A stretch of 64,000 nt of DNA, from NCBI RefSeq assembly GCF_900187425.1, contig NZ_FYDJ01000002.1, positions 595,438-659,437 on the forward strand, written 5' to 3'. Shown piece after piece: positions 27,227 through 35,617 of the stretch. Position 1 is the stretch's first letter. Each line of letters begins with the position of its first letter. Made by a program: the position numbers and the translations under genes. The notes below the pieces were generated by a model. That model was not told the origin of the DNA and ran no database searches. It worked only from the letters and a program-made list of their open reading frames with translations. The stretch is from Pseudomonas sp. Irchel s3h14. Lineage in GTDB: Bacteria > Pseudomonadota > Gammaproteobacteria > Pseudomonadales > Pseudomonadaceae.

Positions 27227-27432
27227 GTCATCAGGTATCGACTGAGTGAGTCCACGGCGCCGAGCAGCACAGCGTAGAGAGCCACGTTAAACAATGCCCG
27301 GTGCCAGACCAGACGGTAAAAGTGCAGACGCGTCAGCAACCCGTGCACCAGCAGGAACAACACGTACGTAATGCCCATCAGCACCAGCAGCGTGGGCAGA
27401 AACACCCCGCTGATATCCAGATCACCGATCAT
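27223..27432 (-). CDS. DUF1656 small membrane protein (AaeX-like)
   Basis: A 69-aa protein with two membrane helices: VFLPTLLVLMGITYVLFLLV and LFNVALYAVLLGAVD. DUF1656 proteins always lie between FUSC and adaptor genes in these operons and are presumed pump accessories. Overlaps of 4 bases at both ends. Confidence 0.93.
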   Translation of the reverse strand: MIGDLDISGVFLPTLLVLMGITYVLFLLVHGLLTRLHFYRLVWHRALFNVALYAVLLGAVDSLSRYLMT

Positions 27433-29501
27433 AAAGGCGCTCCATCGATGCCATGGGGAAGCGGTTCTTCGAGCTCGCCGGTGCCGACGAATTCCACCCC
27501 TGGCAGCAGCGACAGACGCAGGCCGCTCAAGGCATGCAGCAGATGCAGACGCGCACCTTCATCGCACTCCGTGTTGAGAGCACGGCGGGTGCGGTCCAGG
27601 GTCATCAACAACGGACTCGGTGCCGGCAATCGTTCGCCGGCCTTGAGGCAGGCTTTGAAGTACTCGCCGACCTCGGCCACCACCTGGTGCAGCAGCACTT
27701 GCGGTACGCCGAGGACTCGCGGCGTATAGGCGAGCAAATCCAGCAGGTTCAGTGCCACGCGCACTTCTCGCAGGGCGATGCCGGTGTCCTGGCCGGTCAT
27801 GGCCAGGCGCGGCAAATGCTGCATCAGGCGATCGAGCATCTGCACACCCAAGTGCCGGTGCTCAGACAACGTCGCCGGTTCGGTCAGGCTGACAATGTCG
27901 CGCCAGCTGAAACGGGTCAGGCGCTTGGCCGCCAGTTCAGAGCCGAATGGCCGGGCGATCAGGGTCCAGACGAACGCGAACAACAAGCCCACGGGACCGG
28001 CCAGGTTGGAGTTGGCGAAGCTGAGGAAATCCGCGTCGTAGGCGCCCTGAATACTGATGAAGGACGAGGTGTTGACGAGGGTCAGCAGCATGCCCAGATA
28101 AAACTGTGGCTTGACCGTCAGGGTGCCGATGCAAATAAACGGCACGGCAAACGCCAGTACCAGCATCGGGAAGTCATGCAGGTTGGGCAGGACCAGAAAC
28201 AGATAAAGACTGGCGAACAATACCGACATCGCCGTCCAGAAAAAGAACCGGTAAATCTGCGGTGCCGGGTCGTCCATCGAGGCGAAAAAGCTGCACGCCA
28301 CTGCCGCCAGAATCACCGCGGCGCCGCCATCGGTCCAGCCAAGCAGAATCCACAGCACCGAAGCGACAATGATGGCGGTGACCGTGGACGCCGCCGAATA
28401 GAGCATCAGCCCACGGTCGAGAAACGGCGACAGCCGACCAAGCCGCCAGTGCCGATAAACCGCGCGCCAGCTGTCCTGGCTTTCGCACTGGATGGCGTAC
28501 TGCAGGCTGCGACAGTCCTGCCACACATCGATCCACTCGCCGAGGCGATACAGGGCATTGGAGAACAGCAGCTGCTTGCGATCATCCAACGCTTCGGCGG
28601 ACGGTTGCAGGGCTTCGAGTTGGTCTTTCAGCGCTTGCCAGCGCTCGAGATCGGCGTCTTTGTGGCCGAGCCATTCGGTGGTCGCCGCCAGCAGCGGTGC
28701 GAACTTATCCACAAGCTCGGGCGTGCGCCGCTCAAGGGCATAGAGCGCGTCGTCGAGGGCGTCGATCACTGGCAGCAAATGAATCATTCGCCCGCGCAGT
28801 TCCTTGGTGTTGCGCACCGTTTGCGGCCGCGCGCCTTCGTGGGGCAACTGACCGATCATCAATTCCAGCGTGTTAAAGGTCGCGACCATCGAGGAGCGCA
28901 GCGCGCTGACTTCGTCCGGCTGCACGTTGCGGCTGAGGAAACGCAGGCTGTAAGTCGAAGCATCGGCAAACCATGTGTTCACCGAATCGTTGAACACCGG
29001 CGCCAGCCGTCGGGGCCAGAACATGGCGCCGACCACCGCCGCCACGGCGATGCCGAGGAAGATTTCTTCAGTCCGCGCTTCGGCCACGTCCCACACCCCC
29101 AGCGGGTTATCCACCACCGGCAGAGCAATCAGCGGCAAGGTGTATCCGGCGAGCATCAGGGCGTAACTGTTGGCCGTGCGCAGGTGCAGCGACAGAAACA
29201 ACAGAATCCCGGTCCACAGCGCGATGACCACCACCAGCACATAGGGGCTCTGGACAAACATCGGCACGAAAAAAACCGCGGCGGCGGCACCGAGAAGGGT
29301 GCCGACTGCACGGTACAGCGCCTTGGAACTGGTAGGGCCGACAAACGGACTGGAAACGATGTAGACCGTGGCCATCGCCCAATAAGGCCGGGGCATTTGC
29401 ATGAGCATGGCGATGTACAACGCGATCATCGATGCCGCGAACGTTCGCACACCGTAGAACCAGTCCCGCGCCGGGGGCATGCCGGTAAAAAATCCGTTCA
29501 A
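27429..29501 (-). CDS. FUSC-family inner-membrane transporter (AaeB-like)
   Basis: A 690-aa protein with two sets of membrane helices (about 12-160 and 355-500), each followed by a cytoplasmic helical domain: the layout of FUSC/AaeB proteins that drive export of aromatic acids in AaeAB. Near the start it has RTFAASMIALYIAMLMQMPR. Substrate here is unknown. The gene is first after marR, overlapping it by 4 bases. Confidence 0.92.
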   Translation of the reverse strand: MNGFFTGMPPARDWFYGVRTFAASMIALYIAMLMQMPRPYWAMATVYIVSSPFVGPTSSKALYRAVGTLLGAAAAVFFVPMFVQSPYVLVVVIALWTGILLFLSLHLRTANSYALMLAGYTLPLIALPVVDNPLGVWDVAEARTEEIFLGIAVAAVVGAMFWPRRLAPVFNDSVNTWFADASTYSLRFLSRNVQPDEVSALRSSMVATFNTLELMIGQLPHEGARPQTVRNTKELRGRMIHLLPVIDALDDALYALERRTPELVDKFAPLLAATTEWLGHKDADLERWQALKDQLEALQPSAEALDDRKQLLFSNALYRLGEWIDVWQDCRSLQYAIQCESQDSWRAVYRHWRLGRLSPFLDRGLMLYSAASTVTAIIVASVLWILLGWTDGGAAVILAAVACSFFASMDDPAPQIYRFFFWTAMSVLFASLYLFLVLPNLHDFPMLVLAFAVPFICIGTLTVKPQFYLGMLLTLVNTSSFISIQGAYDADFLSFANSNLAGPVGLLFAFVWTLIARPFGSELAAKRLTRFSWRDIVSLTEPATLSEHRHLGVQMLDRLMQHLPRLAMTGQDTGIALREVRVALNLLDLLAYTPRVLGVPQVLLHQVVAEVGEYFKACLKAGERLPAPSPLLMTLDRTRRALNTECDEGARLHLLHALSGLRLSLLPGVEFVGTGELEEPLPHGIDGAPL

Positions 29502-29965
29502 GGGTTGATCACCGGCAGATGATTGGCTGATTCAAAAGCCCTCAGTACCCGCAACGCCGCTTCCAGATCACTCTGATCGATCCCTTCGAGCACTTCATGG
29601 CGCAAGCGCACCAGCTCGACTTCGACGGCTTGCACCAACTCACGACCCGTCTCAGTCAGGCTCAGGCATTTGGCGCGCCGGTCATGGGCGTCTTCGGTAC
29701 GGCAGACGTAACCGGCATGACACAACTGATCCAGCAGACGCACCAGGGACGGGCTCTCCATCCCGGCCGCCTGCGCCACCGTCACCTGCCGCACACCCTC
29801 GCCCAAACGCCCGATCATCAACAACGGAACGGCGCAGGCTTCGGAGATTCCATAGTTGACCAGCGTGGTCTGGCAGATCTTCCGCCAATGCCTGGCGGCC
29901 ACCACCATGGAGCTGCTGATGTTCATCTGGAGAGCGTCGAGGTTTTTCGGCACGAGGGGAAACAC
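29498..29965 (-). CDS. MarR-family transcriptional regulator
   Basis: This 155-aa protein has the winged helix MarR layout: VTVAQAAGMESPSLVRLLDQLCHAG as recognition region and RTEDAHDRRAKCLSLTETG as wing. GTG at 29965 gives the longer form; ATG at 29926 is the alternative, and neither has a strong ribosome site. The gene opens the efflux operon, and a palindrome lies just upstream (29971-29984), so it probably represses itself and the pump. Confidence 0.92.
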   Translation of the reverse strand: MFPLVPKNLDALQMNISSSMVVAARHWRKICQTTLVNYGISEACAVPLLMIGRLGEGVRQVTVAQAAGMESPSLVRLLDQLCHAGYVCRTEDAHDRRAKCLSLTETGRELVQAVEVELVRLRHEVLEGIDQSDLEAALRVLRAFESANHLPVINP

Positions 29966-29970
29966 ACACT

Positions 29971-29984
29971 GTTAGTTTGCTAAC
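29971..29984. promoter_or_regulatory. probable MarR operator
   Basis: gttag-tttg-ctaac is a perfect 5+5 palindrome placed 6 bases upstream of the marR start and at the presumed promoter. Confidence 0.55.
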
Positions 29985-30075
29985 TATCAATATGGCATTT
30001 AAGGGGAAAGTTGGTCAAGTTTTGAAACAATTTGGCTGCCATCCGTCGCGAGGCGGCTGCCTGAATGAACGCCGG

Positions 30076-30103
30076 TACTGAAGACGTATATACTTCGTCA
30101 GTA
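30076..30103. promoter_or_regulatory. operator of the toxin-antitoxin operon
   Basis: A 28-bp imperfect palindrome with outer arms tactga / tcagta and centre gtatatac has 24 of 28 positions symmetric. It ends 20 bases before the antitoxin start, as expected for autorepression by an RHH antitoxin. Confidence 0.6.
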
Positions 30104-30123
30104 TTCGAATCGAGGATATGAAA

Positions 30124-30402
30124 ATGTCTAAACAAGCTGTTTTCACGATGAAACTTGAACCAGAACTGCGAGAAGAGTTCATGGCCGAAGCTGAAGCTTC
30201 TCATCGCCCCGCATCGCAAATCGTCAGGGAAATGATGCGTCAGTTCGTTCAAACACAACGAGAGTCGCGCGAGTACGAAGCGTTCTTGCAACGCAAAGTC
30301 GACAGTGCACGTATTTCCATGCGAGCTGGTGAAGGCTTGACCAATGAGGAAGTTGAAGCACAATTCGCTGCCAGGCGTGCGCAGGTAACCAAGAAAGGAT
30401 GA
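30124..30402 (+). CDS. ribbon-helix-helix antitoxin
   Basis: A 92-aa protein whose first 45 residues form the RHH pattern: KQAVFTMKLEPELREEFMAEA, then ASQIVREMMRQFV. The C-terminal part (NEEVEAQFAARRAQ) probably wraps the toxin. Start 30124 is preferred to 30118 because GAGGA (30111-30115) is then correctly spaced. It overlaps the toxin gene by 4 bases. Confidence 0.88.
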   Translation: MSKQAVFTMKLEPELREEFMAEAEASHRPASQIVREMMRQFVQTQRESREYEAFLQRKVDSARISMRAGEGLTNEEVEAQFAARRAQVTKKG

Positions 30403-30680
30403 AGATAATCTGGACGCCCGCAGCAGCACAGGATCGTGCAGACATCTGGGATTACCTGCATTCCGTCAACCCGATAGCCGCCCTCGAAATGGACAACCGC
30501 TTCATTGATGCGATATCTCGTATTTCCCAGTTTCCTGAAAGCGGCCCTGTCGGAATCATTGCAGGTACTCGCGAGATGATCCCCCATCAAAGTTATCGCG
30601 TGGTTTATCAGCCAGGATCGGATGCAATTTGGATACTCGCGCTAGTCCATACATCCCGGCAGTGGCCACCAGAAAGGTGA
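30399..30680 (+). CDS. ParE/RelE-family toxin
   Basis: A 93-aa basic protein with the ParE-type pattern: IIWTPAAAQDRADIWDYL, AISRISQFPESGPVG, REMIPHQSYRVVYQ and ILALVHTSRQWP. ParE toxins act on gyrase and RelE toxins on ribosome-bound mRNA; the SYRVVYQ and HTSRQWP pattern favours the ParE side. The last residues PPER leave little room for truncation. Start MKIIWTP overlaps the antitoxin stop. Confidence 0.9.
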   Translation: MKIIWTPAAAQDRADIWDYLHSVNPIAALEMDNRFIDAISRISQFPESGPVGIIAGTREMIPHQSYRVVYQPGSDAIWILALVHTSRQWPPER

Positions 30681-30683
30681 TTT

Positions 30684-30929
30684 TTACACCCCCCGCCCCT
30701 TCCTCAACAGCACATCTAGCTGGTCCACCACCTCCGCCCAATCGGCGTCATCCAGAATATCGTCACGCAAAAACTGCGCTTGGCTCTCGCTCCAGAAGAA
30801 CGCATCCGCCAGGTGCAATTCGGGTTTGAGCGGTGAATGGGTGGCGATGAATTTATCGATGCTTTCGGCGTCATCAGGCAGGCCGAGTTGTTTGAACAGG
30901 TTGGGGAGGCTGTGGGTTGGGGATTCCAT
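30684..30929 (-). CDS. DUF2789 family protein
   Basis: An 81-aa acidic protein: HSLPNLFKQLGLPDD, then FIATHSPL and FFWSESQAQFLRDDILDDADWAEVVDQLD, matching the DUF2789 pattern. Function unknown. An AAAGGAG site lies just before the ATG. It converges on the toxin gene with a 3-base gap. Confidence 0.85.
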   Translation of the reverse strand: MESPTHSLPNLFKQLGLPDDAESIDKFIATHSPLKPELHLADAFFWSESQAQFLRDDILDDADWAEVVDQLDVLLRKGRGV

Positions 30930-30979
30930 GGTGGGCTCCTTTGTAATGCTTGAAATGGAGGGTGACTGCTTCGCAGTCA

Positions 30980-31044
30980 ATCGCGGGCAAGCCTTGCTCC
31001 TACAGGGGTCCGCGTAATCCTGTGGGAGCGGGCTTGCTCGCGAA
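30980..31044. repeat. REPIN
   Basis: Imperfect arms tcgcgggcaagcc-ttgctcctacagg (30981-31006) and cctgtgggagcgggcttgctcgcga (31019-31043). Confidence 0.85.
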
Positions 31045-31069
31045 GGCGTCATAACTGACGCCGCAAAAA

Positions 31070-31531
31070 CTACTGACTCAACTCGCACACTTCAGCATTC
31101 GGCACCATTTTCAGGAATTCCGGCACGCTCATGTGCACCAGGTTGTTGTGGTTACCAGCCTCCAGGTAGATGTCTTTTTGCCGGGTCAGCAGTGGGTCGA
31201 TGACCATGTCCATGCCATAGGATTCGCCCAACGCAGGCACCGCGCCGCGTTCGCAATCCTGGAACAGATGCGCCAGGGTGCTTTCCCGGGTGATCTGCCA
31301 TTCGCCACTGCCACGTACTTTGCTCAGGTCCAGGTGACGACTCGCCGGCAGCACAGCCATCAGAAAATGACCGTGGTGGTCGTCGAGGATCACCGATTTG
31401 GCCACCCGTTCGGCAGGAATGCCCGCGACCCGCGCCGTTTCAAGGCTGCTGGCCGAGTGCGGATGGGAGACGATGTCAAATTCGCAGTGAGCCTTATTGA
31501 GGCTTTCCTGCACAGTTCTTGCCATACGCAT
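31070..31531 (-). CDS. YbaK/EbsC-type aminoacyl-tRNA deacylase
   Basis: A 153-aa protein with the family pattern: SHPHSASSLETARVAGI, VAKSVILDDHHGHFLMAVLPASRHLDLSKV, CERGAVPALG and a late NHNNLVHMS. Such proteins hydrolyse mischarged tRNAs. The Lys of AKSV matches the conserved catalytic-site lysine. The start at 31531 has GAGG upstream; ATG 31525 is an alternative. Independent gene. Confidence 0.85.
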   Translation of the reverse strand: MRMARTVQESLNKAHCEFDIVSHPHSASSLETARVAGIPAERVAKSVILDDHHGHFLMAVLPASRHLDLSKVRGSGEWQITRESTLAHLFQDCERGAVPALGESYGMDMVIDPLLTRQKDIYLEAGNHNNLVHMSVPEFLKMVPNAEVCELSQ

Positions 31532-31729
31532 GATGCACCTCGGAGTCCGCAATAACGTTTCGCGGACGATGGTTAAACCTTTTCTCTCCACTAAAAGTCT
31601 AGGCCCGCTGGCGCAATCGCGCGGGAAATCTGCCCGCCGGAACAACGTCAACAACTGATCAAAATTCGTACAATTCAGAGCTCAGCTAGACTGTATAAAG
31701 AACCATCAATGACTCTCCCGGAGGGTCAC

Positions 31730-32260
31730 GTGAACACTCGTTGTTGTGCAATTGCGCTGCTGTTGGCCTTGAGCGGATCGGTATTCGCGGCGGACACCGT
31801 CGTCCTGCTGGTGCCCAACCCCATCGGGATCTGGCTGATCACGTTCGGCATCGCGTTTCTGATCGCCGAGGCGGCCCTGCCCAATTACGGCGTGATCGGT
31901 CTGGGCGGCATTGTGATGTTCGTGATCGGTGCGGTGGTTCTGACCAACACCGAGGTGCCGGTTCCGTTGATGATCGGCCTGGGACTGATCAGTGCCCTAT
32001 TGCTGATTTTCCTGCTGATCCACGCCCTGAAAACCCGACCGCGCGAAAACGTCAGTGGCGATGCAGGACTGGTGGGCAGCGTGACCCCGGTGATGTCGCT
32101 GGCCGGCAATGCCTACAACGGTTGGGTGCACCTGCAAGGAGAAAAGTGGCAAGTGCTCAGCGCCACGCCGCTGCAACCCGGGCAAAGGGTCCGGGTGGTG
32201 GCACGCAAGGGATTATTGCTGGAAGTGGCCGCGGCTGACGCGGCGCCGGGTGGAGAATAA
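31730..32260 (+). CDS. NfeD-like membrane protein
   Basis: A 176-aa protein with a signal peptide ([14 protein letters not shown]), three membrane helices (about 22-95) and a C-terminal OB-fold NfeD domain ([26 protein letters not shown] in two halves, then [13 protein letters not shown]). It is the short form lacking the ClpP-like protease. GTG 31730 is chosen because CGGAGGG sits 4-10 bases upstream; ATG 31709 has none. The slipin gene follows 2 bases later: an NfeD-slipin membrane-microdomain pair. Confidence 0.88.
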   Translation: MNTRCCAIALLLALSGSVFAADTVVLLVPNPIGIWLITFGIAFLIAEAALPNYGVIGLGGIVMFVIGAVVLTNTEVPVPLMIGLGLISALLLIFLLIHALKTRPRENVSGDAGLVGSVTPVMSLAGNAYNGWVHLQGEKWQVLSATPLQPGQRVRVVARKGLLLEVAAADAAPGGE

Positions 32261-32262
32261 CC

Positions 32263-33021
32263 ATGGGCTTGCAACTGGGTTTTGCCGCGCTGCTGTTATT
32301 GGTGATTGCACTGGCGGGGTCGACCTTTCGCATCCTGCGCGAATACGAGCGCGGGGTGGTGTTCCAGCTCGGGCGCTTCTGGCAGGTCAAAGGCCCTGGC
32401 CTGATCCTGCTGATTCCGGTAGTGCAGCAAATGGTTCGCGTCGACTTGCGTACCGTGGTCCTCGACGTGCCGCCGCAAGATGTGATCACCCGCGACAACG
32501 TTTCGGTCAAGGTCAACGCGGTGCTGTATTTCCGCGTCCTCGATCCGCAGAAAGCGATTATTCAGGTTGAAGACTTTCTCATGGCCACCAGCCAATTGGC
32601 GCAGACCACGTTGCGGGCCGTGCTCGGTAAACATGAACTGGATGAGCTGCTGGCCGAGCGTGAGCGGTTGAACATCGACATCCAGCAAGTGCTCGACGCC
32701 CAGACCGACGCTTGGGGCATCAAGGTCGCCAACGTCGAGATCAAGCACGTGGACCTCAACGAATCGATGATCCGCGCCATCGCCAAACAGGCTGAAGCCG
32801 AACGCGAACGCCGGGCCAAGGTGATTCACGCCGAAGGCGAATTGCAGGCCTCGGAAAAACTCATGCAGGCCGCAGAGATGCTCGGGCGCCAGCCTGGGGC
32901 CATGCAGCTGCGGTATATGCAGACGTTGAGTTCGATTGCCGGGGACAAGAGTTCGACGATTGTCTTTCCGCTGCCGATCGAGCTGCTCAAGGGGATGGCG
33001 GATTTGTCGTCCAAATCCTGA
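32263..33021 (+). CDS. slipin (stomatin/prohibitin family)
   Basis: A 252-aa protein with an N-terminal membrane hairpin, then SPFH domain: [41 protein letters not shown] and [18 protein letters not shown] coiled C-terminus ([17 protein letters not shown]) drives oligomerisation. SPFH proteins organise membrane domains and pair with NfeD, encoded directly upstream. Confidence 0.93.
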   Translation: MGLQLGFAALLLLVIALAGSTFRILREYERGVVFQLGRFWQVKGPGLILLIPVVQQMVRVDLRTVVLDVPPQDVITRDNVSVKVNAVLYFRVLDPQKAIIQVEDFLMATSQLAQTTLRAVLGKHELDELLAERERLNIDIQQVLDAQTDAWGIKVANVEIKHVDLNESMIRAIAKQAEAERERRAKVIHAEGELQASEKLMQAAEMLGRQPGAMQLRYMQTLSSIAGDKSSTIVFPLPIELLKGMADLSSKS

Positions 33022-33132
33022 CCTTCTGCGCAAACACCAACGTCCGGTAACCGCGTCGGAGATTTCCTTCAAGTTGTAGCGGTGTTGGTGAACTTGTTCC
33101 GGTCCGAAGCCAGGTCTAGTCTGGCTTTGTCA

Positions 33133-33320
33133 CTGAATAAACGGTGACACGGACGTGCAAGTCCGGGTAAAACGTTGACCAGTTTCGCGTAGGCATACAC
33201 CGGGCGCTTTGTGCCCGTGGTACTCGCTCTATGGCGGCTATGTGCGGGAGACCTTCGGGTCTGCCGAGGTTTCTTGGTCTGGCGGTTTACTCGGTCTTGC
33301 ACCCCGCACATAGCTGCCAC
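33133..33320 (+). ncRNA. structured leader upstream of the DUF6124-type gene
   Basis: Several hairpins follow in order: ggac-gtgcaa-gtcc (33151-33164), a ccgggc/gcccgtgg stem (about 33200-33219), and a 16-bp stem at 33233-33248 pairing with 33303-33318 with only one G-U pair. Inside the last is agacc-ttcg-ggtct with a UUCG loop. I recall similar leaders before paralogues of the next gene in other Pseudomonas genomes but cannot check it here. It may be a cis-regulatory RNA. Confidence 0.5.
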
Positions 33321-33378
33321 CCTAACTTCGCGTGCAAGCGAGCCGGGTCAGCGCCTTCTTAAAAAATGAGGTCAGACC

Positions 33379-33762
33379 ATGTTCAAAGTAACGCCAAATC
33401 CGCCAGACAACTCTGGCACCCCCTCCGAAGATCCACTCGAAACCGAAAAACTCAAAGAAGCCGCTGACCGCGCCTTCGCCCACTACTTCCCCCCGACCAC
33501 CGAAAAGTCGCCCAGGCACCGCAAAGGCAACCTCTTCACCGTCGCCCCCGAGGTCAACACCGAAACCCTGCTGGCCAACGCCGCCGAAGACCTGCTGTCC
33601 ATCAGCGCCATCGCTGCCAATCTGGCAGATGATGTGGACGGGACACGGCGCTCCGTAGCCCTGGCACTCAGCCGCATGGCCGATGGCGTGCAGTTGCTCG
33701 TAGAGCGAGTGCAGGATCATTGGGATGAATCGGAGATCATGCAGGCTCGGGTCAAGGTTTAG
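33379..33762 (+). CDS. DUF6124 (formerly DUF3077) family protein
   Basis: A 127-aa protein with a Pro-rich start (MFKVTPNPPD), AADRAFAHY and the core ETLLANAAEDLLSISAIAANLADDVDGTRRSVALALSRMADGVQLLVERV, written here in pieces of one helical region at residues 63-112. The family is a Pseudomonas multi-copy group of unknown role. GAGG lies 8-11 bases upstream. Behind a structured leader, so post-transcriptional control is likely. Confidence 0.75.
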   Translation: MFKVTPNPPDNSGTPSEDPLETEKLKEAADRAFAHYFPPTTEKSPRHRKGNLFTVAPEVNTETLLANAAEDLLSISAIAANLADDVDGTRRSVALALSRMADGVQLLVERVQDHWDESEIMQARVKV

Positions 33763-33794
33763 CCGGGTAGATTTGTGGTGAATTGACCGCAGCC

Positions 33795-33887
33795 TTCGCG
33801 AGCAAGCCCGCTCCCACATTGGATTTCAGTCGTACACACATATTATGTTCACCGAAGATCAACTGTGGGAGCGGGCTTGCTCGCGAA
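33795..33887. repeat. REPIN overlapping the sulfotransferase 3' end
   Basis: Arms ttcgcgagcaagcccgctc (33795-33813, continuing to 33818) and its complement at 33864-33887 flank a 45-base centre. The right arm codes the last residues of the neighbouring gene. Confidence 0.9.
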
Positions 33888-34844
33888 AGCGCCAGTGCCG
33901 TCGATGCATGACTCAGCAACTAGCGCTTCATAAGGCGCTCGCGCCCAACGCTCCACCCGTTCACGCAAAAGCACCGAGGCTTCGCGGCGCTTGTCATCGC
34001 TGTCCCCGACAAACACGTCAGAAGGCCGTTTGGCATGCTGCCCCACCGCCGCAAACACTTGCTCACGCTGCACGTCATCCAATCCAAAAAAATCAGCCAA
34101 CCGCCCGGCCATAGCCCCGGGCAATTCACTGTAATTCACCGCCAACCCACCAAACGCCCGGCATTGCGCCAACCCTGCTTGCAGCAACCGCCCCAACCGC
34201 CGTGCGATGAAGTCCTCTCGGCCAGCAAACGGCAACTCATCATCCAGCACACTCGCCCCGATCATCCCCGGCACCATGTGCATGCCTGGGCGGCGCAGAT
34301 GTGAAACCGCGATTTCCAGCGGATCGCGATAAAGAAACAGCCACGGAGTGTCAGGAAAACACTCACGCAGCAACGGCAGTTCACCGATGTTCCAGGCATC
34401 GAGCTTGATCACCAAACGTTGTTCTGAACCGAGCCGACGCTGGCCATACGCGGACAACAACCCTTCGATGGCGACACGCCGTTCGGCCGACGGCAAACCA
34501 CTACGCAGCAACGCGTCCAACGGTGGTGGTTCGCTGACAACGATGTGACTGTCGAGTCGGGCGAGCATTTGACTGATCAAGGTCGAGCCGCAACGCGAAG
34601 CGTGGAAGATAAACGCGCTCGGCGCCAAACCGGGGCTGGTCGTCTGCCAGTCGCCGAGGGCAGACAGCGGTGTTTGCCGGCGAAACGCCTGATTGAACGG
34701 CAATCTCAGCGCGTCTTCCACGGCATCACGAAAAAACGGCTGATGCAGCGGCGTGTCACCGAACCAGCACCAATCGACCTGCCACTCGCCGGCCTGCTGC
34801 CAGACCCGAATCGGCAACCAACCTTCCAGATTCAGGCGTTCCAT
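33849..34844 (-). CDS. PAPS-dependent sulfotransferase
   Basis: This 331-aa protein has a unique N-terminal domain (1-75) and a sulfotransferase fold: PAPS loop FHASRCGSTLI (80-90) and 3'-phosphate region LYRDPLEIAVSHLRRPG. These enzymes move sulfate from PAPS to hydroxyl or amino groups. The final residues AFASKPAPTVDLR are encoded by the REPIN, so the original C-terminus has been replaced in frame. The start overlaps the hydroxylase gene by 13 bases, in an operon with the APS kinase that makes PAPS. Target is unknown; the giant protein upstream is the obvious candidate. Confidence 0.82.
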   Translation of the reverse strand: MERLNLEGWLPIRVWQQAGEWQVDWCWFGDTPLHQPFFRDAVEDALRLPFNQAFRRQTPLSALGDWQTTSPGLAPSAFIFHASRCGSTLISQMLARLDSHIVVSEPPPLDALLRSGLPSAERRVAIEGLLSAYGQRRLGSEQRLVIKLDAWNIGELPLLRECFPDTPWLFLYRDPLEIAVSHLRRPGMHMVPGMIGASVLDDELPFAGREDFIARRLGRLLQAGLAQCRAFGGLAVNYSELPGAMAGRLADFFGLDDVQREQVFAAVGQHAKRPSDVFVGDSDDKRREASVLLRERVERWARAPYEALVAESCIDGTGAFASKPAPTVDLR

Positions 34845-35617
34845 TGTTCATTCCATTGGCGTCGACCGTTACGCATCGCCGCACGCAGTTCTTCGCGGGA
34901 GAACATCAAACCCCGCTCAACCGCCAGTTCCAGAGTGCGGGTGATAAAAACCTCGGTGTCCGGCAAGCCCTGCAACGTCTTCGAAAGCTGCGAATCGCTG
35001 GCCACCAAACGCTGAAACTGCAGCAAAGCCCCATCACCGACATCTGACGAAGGCGTGGTCGGTAAACCATCGTTAATCGCCTGCTCCAGCCAGGGACCGG
35101 GACGGCAATCGAGGACCAGATGAATCCGTGTGCGGGTGTCGCGATTGTCCACGCGATGGGGTCGCGACAGGTCGAGAAACCAGCATTCTCCCGCGGCCAT
35201 CGGCATGCGCTGACCATCGAGCAGGAAGTCCACTTGAGGTGGGCTGAGCAGCGGAATATGCAGACGTACATCGGCGTCCGGCTCGCCCAGATCGTAGTCG
35301 CGATGTTCATGAATTTGCCCGCCCGGACCGAGCCGCAACAGGCGCGCAGACACGATTTCCAATGGCAGATCCCGCAAGCCTTGCTGCCACCTGACATCTC
35401 GCAACCATGGCACACGCAACAGCGGTTCACCGCGACCCGGCGCCAGTTCGGACAACGCATCCGCCGCAGAAATCAGCGCCACACCACTCCAGTCGCCGGT
35501 GTAGTAAGCACTATTGAAATGACCGCGCCACTCGTCCTCGCCAATCGCCGTCAGTGCCTGCAACAGCAACGGCAGATCCACCGTCACCGGCAAGCGAGAA
35601 AACGCCGCTCGGCTCAT
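34832..35617 (-). CDS. aspartyl/asparaginyl beta-hydroxylase-like dioxygenase
   Basis: This 261-aa protein carries the cupin-fold Fe(II)/2-oxoglutarate pattern GGQIHEHRDYDL (H105 and D107 as likely ligands), DVRLHIPLL, AGECWFLDLSRPHRVDN (H154) and RIHLVLD. Family members hydroxylate Asp/Asn in proteins, but some act on other substrates. A C-terminal extra domain (about 195-261) with DTEVFITRTLELAVERG is unassigned. It overlaps cysC and the sulfotransferase gene, so it belongs to the modification operon. Confidence 0.85.
   Translation of the reverse strand: MSRAAFSRLPVTVDLPLLLQALTAIGEDEWRGHFNSAYYTGDWSGVALISAADALSELAPGRGEPLLRVPWLRDVRWQQGLRDLPLEIVSARLLRLGPGGQIHEHRDYDLGEPDADVRLHIPLLSPPQVDFLLDGQRMPMAAGECWFLDLSRPHRVDNRDTRTRIHLVLDCRPGPWLEQAINDGLPTTPSSDVGDGALLQFQRLVASDSQLSKTLQGLPDTEVFITRTLELAVERGLMFSREELRAAMRNGRRQWNEQWNA

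Noticed and set aside
33322..33819. Minus-strand 165-aa frame opposite the DUF6124-type gene
   Set aside because: The plus-strand gene has a ribosome site, leader and family pattern; the opposite frame has none.
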